Made by a program: the position numbers and the translations under genes. Positions 23,242 through 31,916 of a stretch of 44,987 bases of DNA are shown here, piece after piece; within the stretch, counting starts at the first letter, position 1; each line of letters begins with the position of its first letter. The notes under the pieces are model-generated. The model worked only from the letters and a program-made list of their open reading frames with translations, searched no databases and had not been told where the DNA came from. The stretch covers positions 1 to 44,987 of the forward strand of contig NZ_KQ954307.1 in assembly GCF_001519055.1 (NCBI RefSeq). The letters run 5' to 3'. The DNA is from Novosphingobium sp. Fuku2-ISO-50. Its GTDB lineage: Bacteria > Pseudomonadota > Alphaproteobacteria > Sphingomonadales > Sphingomonadaceae.

Positions 23242-23682
23242 ATGAAAATCCAAACAGACCCTATCCTGCGATTGCCCGACGCTCCCTCAAAGCTGCTGCT
23301 CAACGCCTTCTCCTCCAGCGTTCCGGCGGGGTTTCCGTCGCCGGCAGATGATCACATCGAAGGTAAGCTCGATCTCAATGAGCATTTGATTCGCCGACCG
23401 TCGGCAACTTTCTTCGTCAGGGCGTCCGGGGAATCCATGCGTGATGCGGGTATCTTTGATGGAGACCTGCTTATTATCGACAGAGGGATCACCGCGAAGT
23501 CCGACGACATTGTGATCGCCTCAATTCACGGCGAACTGACCGTCAAACGGCTTCGGCAATCGGCGGATGCGTGGCTGCTGGTCCCGGAGAACACGAACTT
23601 CCCAGCCATACCTCTGGACGAATCCGGCTGTGAAATCTGGGGTGTGGTGACCCATAGCATCCGGCGGCACTGTGGACGCTGA
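23242..23682 (+). CDS. umuD: UmuD-like S24 autoprotease, subunit of DNA polymerase V
   Basis: The 146-residue product has the UmuD plan: a short N-terminal arm with the cleavage region VPAGFPSPADDH (Ala-Gly site), the catalytic Ser in ASGESMRDAG, and the catalytic Lys in GELTVKRLR. RecA-stimulated self-cleavage would yield UmuD', which joins UmuC. The ATG at 23242 was chosen because the SOS box ends just upstream; longer in-frame starts would place the box within the gene. It overlaps umuC (TGATG). Confidence 0.92.
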   Translation: MKIQTDPILRLPDAPSKLLLNAFSSSVPAGFPSPADDHIEGKLDLNEHLIRRPSATFFVRASGESMRDAGIFDGDLLIIDRGITAKSDDIVIASIHGELTVKRLRQSADAWLLVPENTNFPAIPLDESGCEIWGVVTHSIRRHCGR

Positions 23683-24953
23683 TGGCAACCTTCGCCCTTG
23701 TGGATTGCAACAATTTTTATGCCTCGTGTGAGCGGCTGTTCCGCCCGAACCTCAAAAACCTGCCGGTGGTGGTCCTGTCCAACAACGATGGGTGCGTGAT
23801 TGCTCGCTCGCAGGAAGCCAAAACCATCGGCATCGGCATGGGCGCTCCCCTTTTCAAAATCCGTGATCTTGTGGAAGAGCATAGCGTTGCCGTCTGCTCG
23901 TCCAACTACGCCCTCTATGGCGACATATCCGAACGCGTCATGACGATGCTGGGATCAAATGCCCCGAGCCACGAGGTCTACAGCATCGATGAATGCTTCC
24001 TCGATCTGGACAATCTCGGTGTGCCAGACCTGACAGCGTGGTGCAGCAGCTTGCGTCGGGACACGTATCAATGGACCGGAATTCCGGTGTCCATCGGCGT
24101 TGGGGGGACAAAGACACTGGCGAAACTGGCCAACCGACTGGCCAAAAAATCGACCAAGGCGGGCGGCGTCATCGATCTTGCCCATCACCCGGAATGGATT
24201 GATGCTGCGCTTCGAAAAACACCCATTGGCGATGTTTGGGGTGTTGGCCGTCGCTGGTCACAGATGCTGGAAGAGCGAGGCATGGTGACCGCCCATGATT
24301 TTGCGCACGCCCAAGATGGCTGGATCCGGCAGAAGATGGGGGTTGTTGGGCTGAGAACTGCCCACGAATTGCGCGGCTACGTCTGCCATGCTCTTGAGGA
24401 TCAGCCGCAGCCTAAGCAAACCACATGCTGTTCACGCAGCTTTGGCGCCACCGTCACCGACAAATCTCAGGTCCATGATGCGTTGATGCAATTTGCCGAA
24501 CGGGCGGCAGAAAAGGTCCGGTCTGCCGATCAGGTCGCCGGGGCCATGCAGATTTTCATCAGAACTGACCCATTCAATCCAAATGCCGCGCAGAAATCGC
24601 TGTCGGGGTCAGTCAGCTTTGCCCAGCCCACATCGGACGCAAGAACTATCACTGGTGCTGCGACCCGTATTTTGGAGCGCATTTGGCGCGAAGGATTTAC
24701 GTGGAAGAAGGCTGGAATTCTGCTGCTCGACCTGTCCGCCAAAGGGGCCGCCCCGTCATCCCTGTTTGATGTCGTCGCCAATCTGGATGATGGGCTGATG
24801 ACCGCGATGGACCAGATCAACGCAAAATTTGGACGCGGCAGCATCAAGCTGGGTTTGGCTGGCAAGGATCAGGATTGGCGCATGAGGCAGGACAATCTGT
24901 CTCCCAGTTTCACCACCAGATGGGCTGATCTTGCCAGTGTCAGGGTGGGATAG
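23682..24953 (+). CDS. umuC: UmuC, Y-family DNA polymerase V catalytic subunit
   Basis: This 423-residue protein is full length for UmuC. It starts FALVDCNNFYASCERLFRP (metal-binding Asp), has VLSNNDGCVIARSQEAK, the YSIDECFLDL motif (Asp-Glu of the palm), VSIGVGGTKTLAKLANRLAK, and an HhH region (PIGDVWGVGRRW). Translesion synthesis allows replication past damage, with mutations. It is coupled to umuD and lies next to other transfer-linked genes. Plasmid-borne umuDC (mucAB, rulAB type) commonly raises UV survival and mutation rate. Confidence 0.95.
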   Translation: MATFALVDCNNFYASCERLFRPNLKNLPVVVLSNNDGCVIARSQEAKTIGIGMGAPLFKIRDLVEEHSVAVCSSNYALYGDISERVMTMLGSNAPSHEVYSIDECFLDLDNLGVPDLTAWCSSLRRDTYQWTGIPVSIGVGGTKTLAKLANRLAKKSTKAGGVIDLAHHPEWIDAALRKTPIGDVWGVGRRWSQMLEERGMVTAHDFAHAQDGWIRQKMGVVGLRTAHELRGYVCHALEDQPQPKQTTCCSRSFGATVTDKSQVHDALMQFAERAAEKVRSADQVAGAMQIFIRTDPFNPNAAQKSLSGSVSFAQPTSDARTITGAATRILERIWREGFTWKKAGILLLDLSAKGAAPSSLFDVVANLDDGLMTAMDQINAKFGRGSIKLGLAGKDQDWRMRQDNLSPSFTTRWADLASVRVG

Positions 24954-25016
24954 CCGCGGTCGCATGGCACGCGGTCAGCACTTGGCTCGCCGCGTTTTGT
25001 GCGGTATTATGCAAGC

Positions 25017-25202
25017 ATGGCGCATGAACTGGACGACATACTGGCCCAGACCGACTGCCCTGTCTGCGGGCATGAACTCAACGTGAGTTACAAGTCTATG
25101 CGCCTTCAGCGAACCGTCGAATGCCCGAGCTGTGGGGAAACCATCCGGCCCATAGATGACACGCCCATCGGCAAAATCCAGCGGTTGATCGACGAAGCCT
25201 GA
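25017..25202 (+). CDS. Small zinc-ribbon protein
   Basis: This 61-residue protein has two Cys pairs, CPVCGHEL and CPSCGE, separated by about 23 residues, forming a zinc ribbon, then a short helix (IGKIQRLIDEA). The ATG at 25017 was chosen; a GTG at 24999 would add MRYYAS. It may bind nucleic acid or a partner. It lies 63 bp downstream of umuC in the same direction and may be co-expressed. Confidence 0.65.
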   Translation: MAHELDDILAQTDCPVCGHELNVSYKSMRLQRTVECPSCGETIRPIDDTPIGKIQRLIDEA

Positions 25203-25315
25203 CTGAGGCCGAATTCTTTCGGCTGCGCTGGTCGCAACCGATCCTCGCTACCGGGGTGGGGCACGTTCAACCAAGCCGAAGCGCGTAGCTTTACTTTTTT
25301 GAACGCTTGATATAT

Positions 25316-25333
25316 ATTCTCTTCAAGGAGAAT
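25316..25333 (+). promoter_or_regulatory. Inverted repeat covering the ribosome site of the DUF433 gene
   Basis: ATTCTC (25316-25321) and GAGAAT (25328-25333) flank TTCAAG. The second arm contains part of the AAGGAG ribosome site, so the repeat could be an operator or an RNA hairpin that hides the site. TTGATATATA just upstream is AT-rich and promoter-like. Confidence 0.5.
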
Positions 25334-25337
25334 GTTT

Positions 25338-25982
25338 ATGCAAGCCGCCCGCCTGTACTCGCCCGCAGAGGCTGCCGCTGTCGCCGATATCGCCGTCAAG
25401 GCGGTCAACAACGCGATCGACAAGCAGATCGTGATGGCCGTGCGCCGCACCGCGCGATCCGGGTTGCAATCCCGTCAGCGTTCGGTGTCAGCCGACGGAC
25501 TGCTGCAACTCAAGCTCTGGTCGCAGGTCGGGAGCATTCTCTCGCAGGAGCGCCGTGAGCGATTGTTCGAGGCCATCAGGCTGCAACCCGAAGCATCTCA
25601 GGTGCGTGCCGACGACCTGCTCATCATCGACGTGGCCGAAGCGCGCAAACAGATCGCTTCTCGCACTCAGGATCTGGAACAGGCCGAGGCCATTGTCGTG
25701 CAGCAAAAAGCCGTGATGGGCGGTGAGCCGGTCTTCAAGGGTACGCGCATTCCGGTCCGCCTCATCGCCTCAATGCTCGACGAAGGGGTGAGCGAAGAGG
25801 AAGTTCTGGCTGGTTATCCCAAGCTGGATTCACGGCAATTGACGCTGGCGTCGATCTGGGCAGCGGCACATCCGCGGCGGGGTCGCCCCAAGCCCTTTAA
25901 AGACGACACGCTCGTCCTTAAGCAGACTCGGCGGGTGTCACTCAAGCAAGCCTCTGCCGAGGTTGGCTTGGCAGGGCTATAA
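25338..25982 (+). CDS. DUF433 antitoxin-like protein with N-terminal helix-turn-helix-like region
   Basis: This 214-residue protein has an N-terminal region suggestive of DNA binding (LYSPAEAAAVADIAVKAVNN). Its DUF433 domain starts near residue 130: VMGGEPVFKGTRIPVRLIAS, then EEEVLAGYPKLDSRQLTLAS. DUF433 proteins usually act as antitoxins for PIN-like DUF5615 toxins encoded just downstream. No such toxin is visible here; the following 350 bp hold only decayed sequence. The ATG at 25338 has AAGGAG seven bases upstream and is preferred to the ATG six bases earlier. It may be an orphan antitoxin or an independent regulator. Confidence 0.78.
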   Translation: MQAARLYSPAEAAAVADIAVKAVNNAIDKQIVMAVRRTARSGLQSRQRSVSADGLLQLKLWSQVGSILSQERRERLFEAIRLQPEASQVRADDLLIIDVAEARKQIASRTQDLEQAEAIVVQQKAVMGGEPVFKGTRIPVRLIASMLDEGVSEEEVLAGYPKLDSRQLTLASIWAAAHPRRGRPKPFKDDTLVLKQTRRVSLKQASAEVGLAGL

Positions 25983-26119
25983 ATCGCAATCACATGGCTA
26001 GCGCTTGGTCGAATTTCGCAAGTCGCAAGGTTGACCCCAACGATTTTACCAGCGCCACGCACGCGCGAAGCATCGGCGTTAACATCTCCCCGCAGGTTGT
26101 CGTGCATCTCACCAAACAT

Positions 26120-26341
26120 CGATCATCAAATCATGGACGAGAGCCCCCAGCCCCAAACGGCTCATACGCGACGTTGGAGATCAGCCCGCTGATCGAGCTG
26201 TATCCGCCCAGCATCTTGCCCCCCGGCTTCGAGCAGCGGCACGCGGTGTCGGCCACAGGCGCTGAGGCGATTGGCCAGAACACAGCCTGCCGACCCCGCG
26301 CCAACGATGATATAATCGTAACTGCCCAGATCGCGGGTCAT
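26120..26341 (-). pseudogene. Remnant of a GMC-family FAD oxidoreductase
   Basis: From the ATG at 26341 the frame encodes MTRDLGSYDYIIVGAGSAGC, then VLANRLSACGRHRVPLLEAGG, the FAD-binding start of GMC oxidoreductases. It then shifts; the next frame reads GKMLGGYSSISGLISNVAYE, equivalent to the GMC signature (GKxLGGSSSINGM) that normally lies some 50 residues later. The remainder of about 450 residues is missing. So there is an internal deletion, a frameshift and a 3' truncation. The start overlaps the stop of the FAD oxidoreductase gene (ATGA), so it was once the last gene of the operon. The stretch 25983-26119 has no recognisable gene. Confidence 0.75.
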
Positions 26342-27453
26342 TGGCTCATTTCCCACTTGGCAAAGACATGGTCGGCAAGTGCCAGCGAACTGGTAAGGCC
26401 AGGCGATTCGATGCCGAACAGGTTGAACAGCCCCGGCACGCCATGGTCAGTTGGGCCATCGATACGAAAATCGGCAGGAGGCTCGCCCGGTCCCGACAGC
26501 TTTGGCCTGATACCGGCATAGGCCGGCTGAAGCTGTGTCGGGTCCACCTCTGGCCAGAATTGCTGCACCGCCTTGCCAAATTTGTCGCGCCGGTTTGCCG
26601 CCACCACATAATCGATGACATCGACCCATTCGACATCGGGTCCAAAGCGGGCCTGCCCTGCCATATCAAGCGTCAGATGCGTGCCAAGGCCGCCCGGCTC
26701 GGGCACCGGATAGATCAGGTGACGAAACCGCGTTTTCGCGCCGTAAGTGAAATAGCAGCCCCTGGCATAGCGCAAGCGAGGGCGATGAGTGGAGGGCAGT
26801 TCGTCGACCATGTTCGCTATTTGCCCGGCATGCAGCCCCGCGCAATTGATGACGGTGCGGGCGCAAACCACGGGAGCTTGCTCGCCGGCAATACTGACCA
26901 GCCAACCAGGCCGTTCCCGCTTCAGGCCAGTCACCTCGGTGTTGCAAACGAGGCTGGCGCCATGGACCTCTGCTTCGCCCAGCAGCGCCAGCATATAGGC
27001 ATGGGAATCAATGATCCCGGTGGAAGGCGAGAACAGCGCCCGGTCACAGCGAATGTCAGGCTCGAGCGCGCCGACCTCTGCCTTGTCCAGCCAGACGAGG
27101 TTCGTGACCCCGCAAGTTTCGGCATTGACCTTGATCCTGGCCAGTTCCGCAATCTGCGCAGGGCCGGCGGCGACGATCAGCTTGCCGCAAGAACGGTGGG
27201 GAACGCCCCGGTTCCGGCAGAATGCGTAAAGCGCGGCGCGCCCTTCAACGCATAGCCGCGCCTTCAACGTGCCAGGTTGGTAGTAGATCCCGGCATGAAT
27301 GACCTCGCTGTTGCGCGCGCTCGTTTCCATGCCAAAGCTGGTGGCCTTTTCGAGCACCATGACGCTTTGCCCCGCCAGCGCAAAGCGGCGTGCCGCGCCA
27401 AGGCCAACGACGCCAGCGCCGATAACAATCACATCGATAGGTTCAGCGGACAT
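26338..27453 (-). CDS. FAD-dependent oxidoreductase, L-2-hydroxyglutarate oxidase-like
   Basis: This 371-residue DAO-family flavoprotein has the dinucleotide motif VIVIGAGVVGLGAARRFALA near the start, SARNSEVIHAGIYYQPGTLK (typical of LhgO-like enzymes), a central VINCAGLHAGQIANMVDELP and a C-terminal GLFNLFGIESPGLTSSLALA. LhgO-type enzymes oxidise 2-hydroxy acids to 2-oxo acids. In this operon it could act on a hydroxy-acid intermediate of the cleaved ring. The ATG at 27453 is chosen; an ATG 12 bp upstream is possible. It is the last intact gene of the leftward catabolic operon, separated from the SDR gene by about 290 bp of decayed sequence. Confidence 0.85.
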   Translation of the reverse strand: MSAEPIDVIVIGAGVVGLGAARRFALAGQSVMVLEKATSFGMETSARNSEVIHAGIYYQPGTLKARLCVEGRAALYAFCRNRGVPHRSCGKLIVAAGPAQIAELARIKVNAETCGVTNLVWLDKAEVGALEPDIRCDRALFSPSTGIIDSHAYMLALLGEAEVHGASLVCNTEVTGLKRERPGWLVSIAGEQAPVVCARTVINCAGLHAGQIANMVDELPSTHRPRLRYARGCYFTYGAKTRFRHLIYPVPEPGGLGTHLTLDMAGQARFGPDVEWVDVIDYVVAANRRDKFGKAVQQFWPEVDPTQLQPAYAGIRPKLSGPGEPPADFRIDGPTDHGVPGLFNLFGIESPGLTSSLALADHVFAKWEMSQ

Positions 27454-27746
27454 GATGGCAACCAAACTTGAAGCGCTTCAAGTATGACGGCATGGCGAAT
27501 TGCAGCGACCGGGGCAAGCCGGGGAACGGAGCAGCGGTGACCCGGCGCCAGCATGATTGCGTCGCGGATCTGGTCCCGACCGGATAAGTTCGGCCATGGC
27601 GAGGGCAACGGCGCATAGTCGAGTTTGGCCACCGCGCTATTCGATCGCATCACCCATCATGGCGATATCGTCGAGACCGGCAAGGACGGTTGGCGCATCA
27701 AAAACCGCAACTGACGCTTGCGGGGCAACCCCCGGGACACACACCT
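27454..27746. pseudogene. Degenerate stretch with possible SnoaL/NTF2-like fragments
   Basis: On the leftward strand (about 27520-27640) a frame reads KLDYAPLPSPWPNLSGRDQI, resembling the SnoaL-like N-terminal part (charged loop, then GRDxIRxAI). On the rightward strand (27632-27713) a frame reads TALFDRITHHGDIVETGKDG, then WRIKNRN and a stop, resembling a SnoaL C-terminus. Neither has a full domain. This suggests a deleted or inverted small isomerase/hydratase-like gene. The evidence is weak. Confidence 0.3.
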
Positions 27747-28514
27747 TTAGAATTGGACGCTTTGAGTCAGACCGCCATCCACGGTCAGATTGGCGCCAGT
27801 GGTGAAGGACGACCTGGGGCTGGCAAGAAAGATCACCGCGTCGGCCACTTCCGCCGGGGTGGCCATACGTCCGGTCGGATTGCGAGCGAGTGCCTGTTTG
27901 AACCGGTCCGCCGCGAAGTGTTCGACCTTTTGCCAGATGCCGCCCTCGAAATAAACCATGCCCGGTGAAACCGTGTTGATCCGCACGCGCTTGGCGGCGA
28001 CTTCACGCGCCCTGGACTTGCAGAAGTGGGCAATAGCTGCCTTCAGCGGGCCATAGGGCGCAGTAAACACCGGCTCTGCGACCGCAGTCGTGGAAATATG
28101 CACCAGCGCGGCATCGCCGTTGCGCCCGGCCGCCTGTTCCAGATGGGGGAGCACAGCCTCGATCACCTTGATCGTGCCGCGAAGGTCGATGTCGATCGCC
28201 TGATCCCAGTCTGCATCAGTCGTCCCGGTCGCCTGCGCGCTGACGCACAGCAAGGCGACGTCGACGCCTCCGCCGGCTGCGAGTGAGCCCAGCCAGGCTT
28301 CGACGGCGGCGCGATCGGTGACGTCGACACTGTCCCCCTCGACCGAGGCCGATTGCGCGGACAGCCGATCGACGACGGCGCGCACGGCACCGCCATCGCG
28401 GGCGCACAGTGCGACATGCGCGCCTTCTGCGACCAGCGCCTCGACGACAGCCAGGCCAATCCCCCGCGTGCCGCCGAATACCACGGCGCGCTTTCCAGAC
28501 AGTTGCAGATCCAT
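27747..28514 (-). CDS. Short-chain dehydrogenase/reductase
   Basis: This 255-residue SDR has the cofactor motif VVFGGTRGIGLAVVEAL, the Ser-Tyr-Lys site (HISTTAVAEPVFTAPYGPLK), and the C-terminal NLTVDGGLTQSV of classical SDRs. It would reduce or oxidise a hydroxyl/keto group with NAD(P). The Gly-rich loop GGTRGIG and the following ALCARD suggest NADP(H) or NAD(H); the preference cannot be fixed by eye. It is 34 bp downstream of the ThDP gene and so in the same operon. Confidence 0.92.
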   Translation of the reverse strand: MDLQLSGKRAVVFGGTRGIGLAVVEALVAEGAHVALCARDGGAVRAVVDRLSAQSASVEGDSVDVTDRAAVEAWLGSLAAGGGVDVALLCVSAQATGTTDADWDQAIDIDLRGTIKVIEAVLPHLEQAAGRNGDAALVHISTTAVAEPVFTAPYGPLKAAIAHFCKSRAREVAAKRVRINTVSPGMVYFEGGIWQKVEHFAADRFKQALARNPTGRMATPAEVADAVIFLASPRSSFTTGANLTVDGGLTQSVQF

Positions 28515-28548
28515 GTTTGGGTTCCCCGTAAAGTCTCGTTCAAAAGAC

Positions 28549-30318
28549 TTATTTTTTGAGATTGTCGTAATAGGGCATGATCACGTCGTTGGCCGCGCTT
28601 GGCGAGATCATCGCCTCGGTCCGTGGCGACATGATCGACGCATCGGTGGCCATCATCACGTTGACGCAGGCCGGCTTGCCCGACGCCAGCGCGCGTGCAT
28701 AAGCCGCCTTCAGGTCGGCGGGATCGGTAACCAGTTCGCCATGCCCGCCACACGCTTGTGCAATCAGGTCATAGCGCGTGGGGACCAGCCGCACGGCAAT
28801 GTCCTTGCCGCTCCACATCGCGTGCTGTCCTGATATGCTCATACCCCACGACGCATTGTTCAGGACAATCGTGACGATCGGCAGGCCGTGACGGACATAG
28901 GTATCAAATTCCATGATCTGGAACCCGATCGAGCCATCCCCGGTCAGGCACACGACGCGCTTGTCCGGGTGCGCCAACTGCGCCGCGATCGCCCAGCCCT
29001 GATGCATGCCGAGATTGCCCAGATAGCCGACCGAGGCATAGGATCCCGGCGCCGCCGCCAGATCGGCCAGCCCGATTTCGCACCAGCCGCTGGTATCACC
29101 GCCATCGCTGATGACGAGCACATCGCTGGTCACGAATTCGCGCAAGCTGTCGACGACCTGAAACGGGTGCACCGGTGCATCGACACGGTTGCGCAAGTTG
29201 GCATAGCGCGCTTCGATCCAACGGCGCGCTGCTTTGGCCTCAACCGCAAACCGGCTGCGATCCGGCCAGTCAATGTCGGCATCGGCCAAAGCTTCTGCAG
29301 TCTGGCGGCAGTCGGCAACAATGCCCACGGTTGCCGGCCGTTCGCGGCCCATTTCGCGTTCGTCGACATCGACCTGGATCAGGGTCGCCGTGCGCGGAAT
29401 GACGCCATATCCGCCGCCAGTGTACATGCCCGTCCGCGCGCCGAACAACAGCACCACATCCGGCTTCAGGCCTGACCGGCCAATGTCGGAAAACATGCCG
29501 CAGGCCAGCGGGTGGTGCTGGGGAAACAGCCCGGCTGCCTTCACATTGGTGAACACGGGTATGCCGGCGCGTTCGGCGAACCGCTGCAGCGCTTCACCCG
29601 ATTGCGACAGGACCGCGCCGGTCCCCGCCATGATGACCGGCCGTTCCGCCTTGCGCAGCAATTCGAGCGCCCGATCCAGCGCGGCCTTGTCGGGCGCCGG
29701 TTGTGCCGCGCGCTGGACGAGCGCCGGACTCACCGCAATGTCTTCGGCATCGTCATAGAGAATGTCGATCGGCAATTCCAGAAAGACCGGCCCCGGGACG
29801 CCGGACAACGCAGTGCGAATGGCATGCGCGGTAAGCCGGACGGCCGTTTCGGCAGACGTCGCCCTGCCGGCCCACTTGGTGATCGGCTTGGCCAGGGCAA
29901 CCTGGTCAATGCCGCCTTGCAGCACGTTCTTTTCGACATCGCGCAACGGCGGCGCACCGGCAAGGAACAGCACCGGAATGCGGTCAAGCCAGGCGCTGGT
30001 AATCGCGGTCAGGACATTGGTATAGCCCGGCCCCGCCGTGCAGAGGCTGACCGCAAGCTTGCCGGTCATGCGCATATACGCATCGGCGGCATAGCCCGTG
30101 ACCGCCTCGTGGCGCGTGTCGATCAGCCTGATCCCCTCGCGCTCGGCAGCGAGCAGGATGGTGTCGATGTGACCGCCGTGCAGCAGAAAAATCGTATCGA
30201 TGCCCGCTGCCTTGAGCACGCGGACGACCGCCGCGCCGCCGTCAACGCGGAATGCCGGGGCGGCACCAGCGCTCTCGTCTGTGACGATCGCCTGCTCGGT
30301 TATCGCAGAAATGGTCAT
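28549..30318 (-). CDS. ThDP-dependent 2-oxo-acid enzyme, acetolactate synthase/2-hydroxyacyl-CoA lyase-like
   Basis: This 589-residue protein has the three-domain plan of the acetolactate synthase family. The N-terminal PYR domain has the catalytic Glu in DTRHEAVTGYAADAYMRMTG; the central domain has PVIMAGTGAVLSQSGEAL; the PP domain has the ThDP/Mg motif GDGSIGFQIMEFDTYVRHGL ending in Asn-Asn. The ATG at 30318 follows ACAGGAGC. Lacking ilvN or amino-acid genes nearby, it is unlikely to make acetolactate for biosynthesis. Within the meta-cleavage operon it may decarboxylate or cleave a 2-oxo acid. Carboligase, lyase and decarboxylase activities cannot be told apart by eye. Confidence 0.88.
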   Translation of the reverse strand: MTISAITEQAIVTDESAGAAPAFRVDGGAAVVRVLKAAGIDTIFLLHGGHIDTILLAAEREGIRLIDTRHEAVTGYAADAYMRMTGKLAVSLCTAGPGYTNVLTAITSAWLDRIPVLFLAGAPPLRDVEKNVLQGGIDQVALAKPITKWAGRATSAETAVRLTAHAIRTALSGVPGPVFLELPIDILYDDAEDIAVSPALVQRAAQPAPDKAALDRALELLRKAERPVIMAGTGAVLSQSGEALQRFAERAGIPVFTNVKAAGLFPQHHPLACGMFSDIGRSGLKPDVVLLFGARTGMYTGGGYGVIPRTATLIQVDVDEREMGRERPATVGIVADCRQTAEALADADIDWPDRSRFAVEAKAARRWIEARYANLRNRVDAPVHPFQVVDSLREFVTSDVLVISDGGDTSGWCEIGLADLAAAPGSYASVGYLGNLGMHQGWAIAAQLAHPDKRVVCLTGDGSIGFQIMEFDTYVRHGLPIVTIVLNNASWGMSISGQHAMWSGKDIAVRLVPTRYDLIAQACGGHGELVTDPADLKAAYARALASGKPACVNVMMATDASIMSPRTEAMISPSAANDVIMPYYDNLKK

Positions 30319-30347
30319 GAATGCTCCTGTCCGTGCAGTGTGACTGG

Positions 30348-31784
30348 TCAACCAAGATAAGTCGTCTTGGTGATGGTGTAGAAATCGCGGGCATGCGTTC
30401 CCTGCTCGCGCGGGCCGATGCTGGATGCCTTTCGCCCCCCGAACGGAACGTGATAATCCACCCCGGCCGTCGGCAGGTTGACCATGACCATCCCCGCCTC
30501 AAGGTCCCGTTTGAACCTGCGCGCTCTGGCAAGCGAAGTGGTGCACACACCCGCGGAAAGACCGAACCGAACGCCGTTGGCGACCGCGACAGCTTCGTCG
30601 TCGTCGTCCACCCTGATCACCGAAGCGATCGGGCCGAAAATCTCTTCCTGATTAATGCGCATGGCGCTGGTGGTGTTCAACAACAGCGCTGGCTGAAGAA
30701 AGAAGCCCTCGGTTTCCCGACTCAACCGTGCGCCGCCGACAACATCGGCACCTTCTGATCGGGCGATCGCGATGTAATCGAGGTCCTGTTGCAACTGCCG
30801 CGCGTCAACCACCGGCCCGATCCGGGTCTGGGGGGCCAGCGCATTGCCCACGTGCAGCGCCAGCATCTCGCAGCCAAGCCGGTCGACAAAAGTGTCGTGA
30901 ATGGCGGCGCTGACAATCAGCCTCGACGCAGCGGTGCACCGCTGCCCGGTGGAAAAAAACGCACTGTTGAGCGCAAGCGCAACCGCCACATCGAGATCGG
31001 CGTCGTCCAGAATCACTTGCGGGTTTTTGCCGCCCATCTCGCACTGCACCCGTTTGCCCACTTGCGCGCAGCGCGCAGCAATACCGCGACCGACGGCGAC
31101 CGATCCGGTAAAGCTGATGGCATCCACATCGGGCGATTCAAGCAGCACCGGACCAAGATCCGAACCACGGCCCATCACCAGATTGGCGACTCCGTCGGGA
31201 AGGCCCGCTTCGCGCAAGATCGCAACCAGCGCGTAGGCGCTGGCCGGCGTCAATTCAGCCGGCTTGAGGATGCAGCAATTGCCGAACGCCAGCGCCGGCG
31301 CCATTTTCCAGGCTGGAATGGCGATCGGAAAATTCCACGGTGTGATCAGGCCAATGACGCCTACCGGCTCCCGGCTGATTTCCACATCCACGCCCGCGCG
31401 TATGGACGCGAGCAATTCGCCGTGAAGGCGCAAGGCTTCCCCGGCAAAGAATTTGAAGATCTGCCCGGCACGAACGACTTCGCCGATCGCTTCAGGCAGG
31501 ATCTTGCCCTCTTCGCGTGCCAGCAAAAGTCCCAGTTCCATACGCCGGTCGAGGATCAGCGATCCCGCACGGTCGAGAATGTCCGATCTGAATTGCGGTG
31601 TGGTCCGGCTCCATGTGGGAAAAGCGTGGCGCGCGGCGCCGATCGCATCTTGCACGACGGACGGGTCCGCCTCGGCCGATTGCCCGATGATGTCGGACAG
31701 ATCCGAAGGGTTCTGATTGATCCGCGTTTGCGCGCTGCCGACGAACGTTCCGCCGACAATATGGTGCAGCACCGCCTCGGTCAT
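30348..31784 (-). CDS. Aldehyde dehydrogenase, alpha-ketoglutaric-semialdehyde dehydrogenase-like
   Basis: This 478-residue NAD(P)-dependent enzyme has the general base Glu in QCEMGGKNPQVILDDADLD and the nucleophile Cys in STGQRCTAASRLIV. The folding signature GVIGLITPWNFPIAIPAWK and the plan RINQNPSDLSDIIG resemble enzymes oxidising 2-oxoglutarate semialdehyde (2,5-dioxovalerate). A dicarboxylic semialdehyde from the ring-cleavage product is a plausible substrate. The ATG at 31784 was chosen; an in-frame extension to 31823 adds unmatched residues. It is 29 bp upstream of the ThDP gene, within the operon. Confidence 0.9.
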   Translation of the reverse strand: MTEAVLHHIVGGTFVGSAQTRINQNPSDLSDIIGQSAEADPSVVQDAIGAARHAFPTWSRTTPQFRSDILDRAGSLILDRRMELGLLLAREEGKILPEAIGEVVRAGQIFKFFAGEALRLHGELLASIRAGVDVEISREPVGVIGLITPWNFPIAIPAWKMAPALAFGNCCILKPAELTPASAYALVAILREAGLPDGVANLVMGRGSDLGPVLLESPDVDAISFTGSVAVGRGIAARCAQVGKRVQCEMGGKNPQVILDDADLDVAVALALNSAFFSTGQRCTAASRLIVSAAIHDTFVDRLGCEMLALHVGNALAPQTRIGPVVDARQLQQDLDYIAIARSEGADVVGGARLSRETEGFFLQPALLLNTTSAMRINQEEIFGPIASVIRVDDDDEAVAVANGVRFGLSAGVCTTSLARARRFKRDLEAGMVMVNLPTAGVDYHVPFGGRKASSIGPREQGTHARDFYTITKTTYLG

Positions 31785-31916
31785 GACAGGCACAGCCTGT
31801 TGGTCAGCGGATTGAGGAAGCAAAGGTCCATGGTGTTCTGCCTGTCTTGGTTGATCGGAACGGCAGGCCGCGCGGCAATTGGCCGGCCCGGCCGCTTGCC
31901 CTATGCAGATCAGGCC

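Noticed and set aside
25994..26521. 175-codon rightward frame over the GMC remnant and the end of the FAD oxidoreductase
   Set aside because: It is antisense to recognisable flavoprotein sequence. I also looked here for a PIN-like toxin partner of DUF433 and found none.
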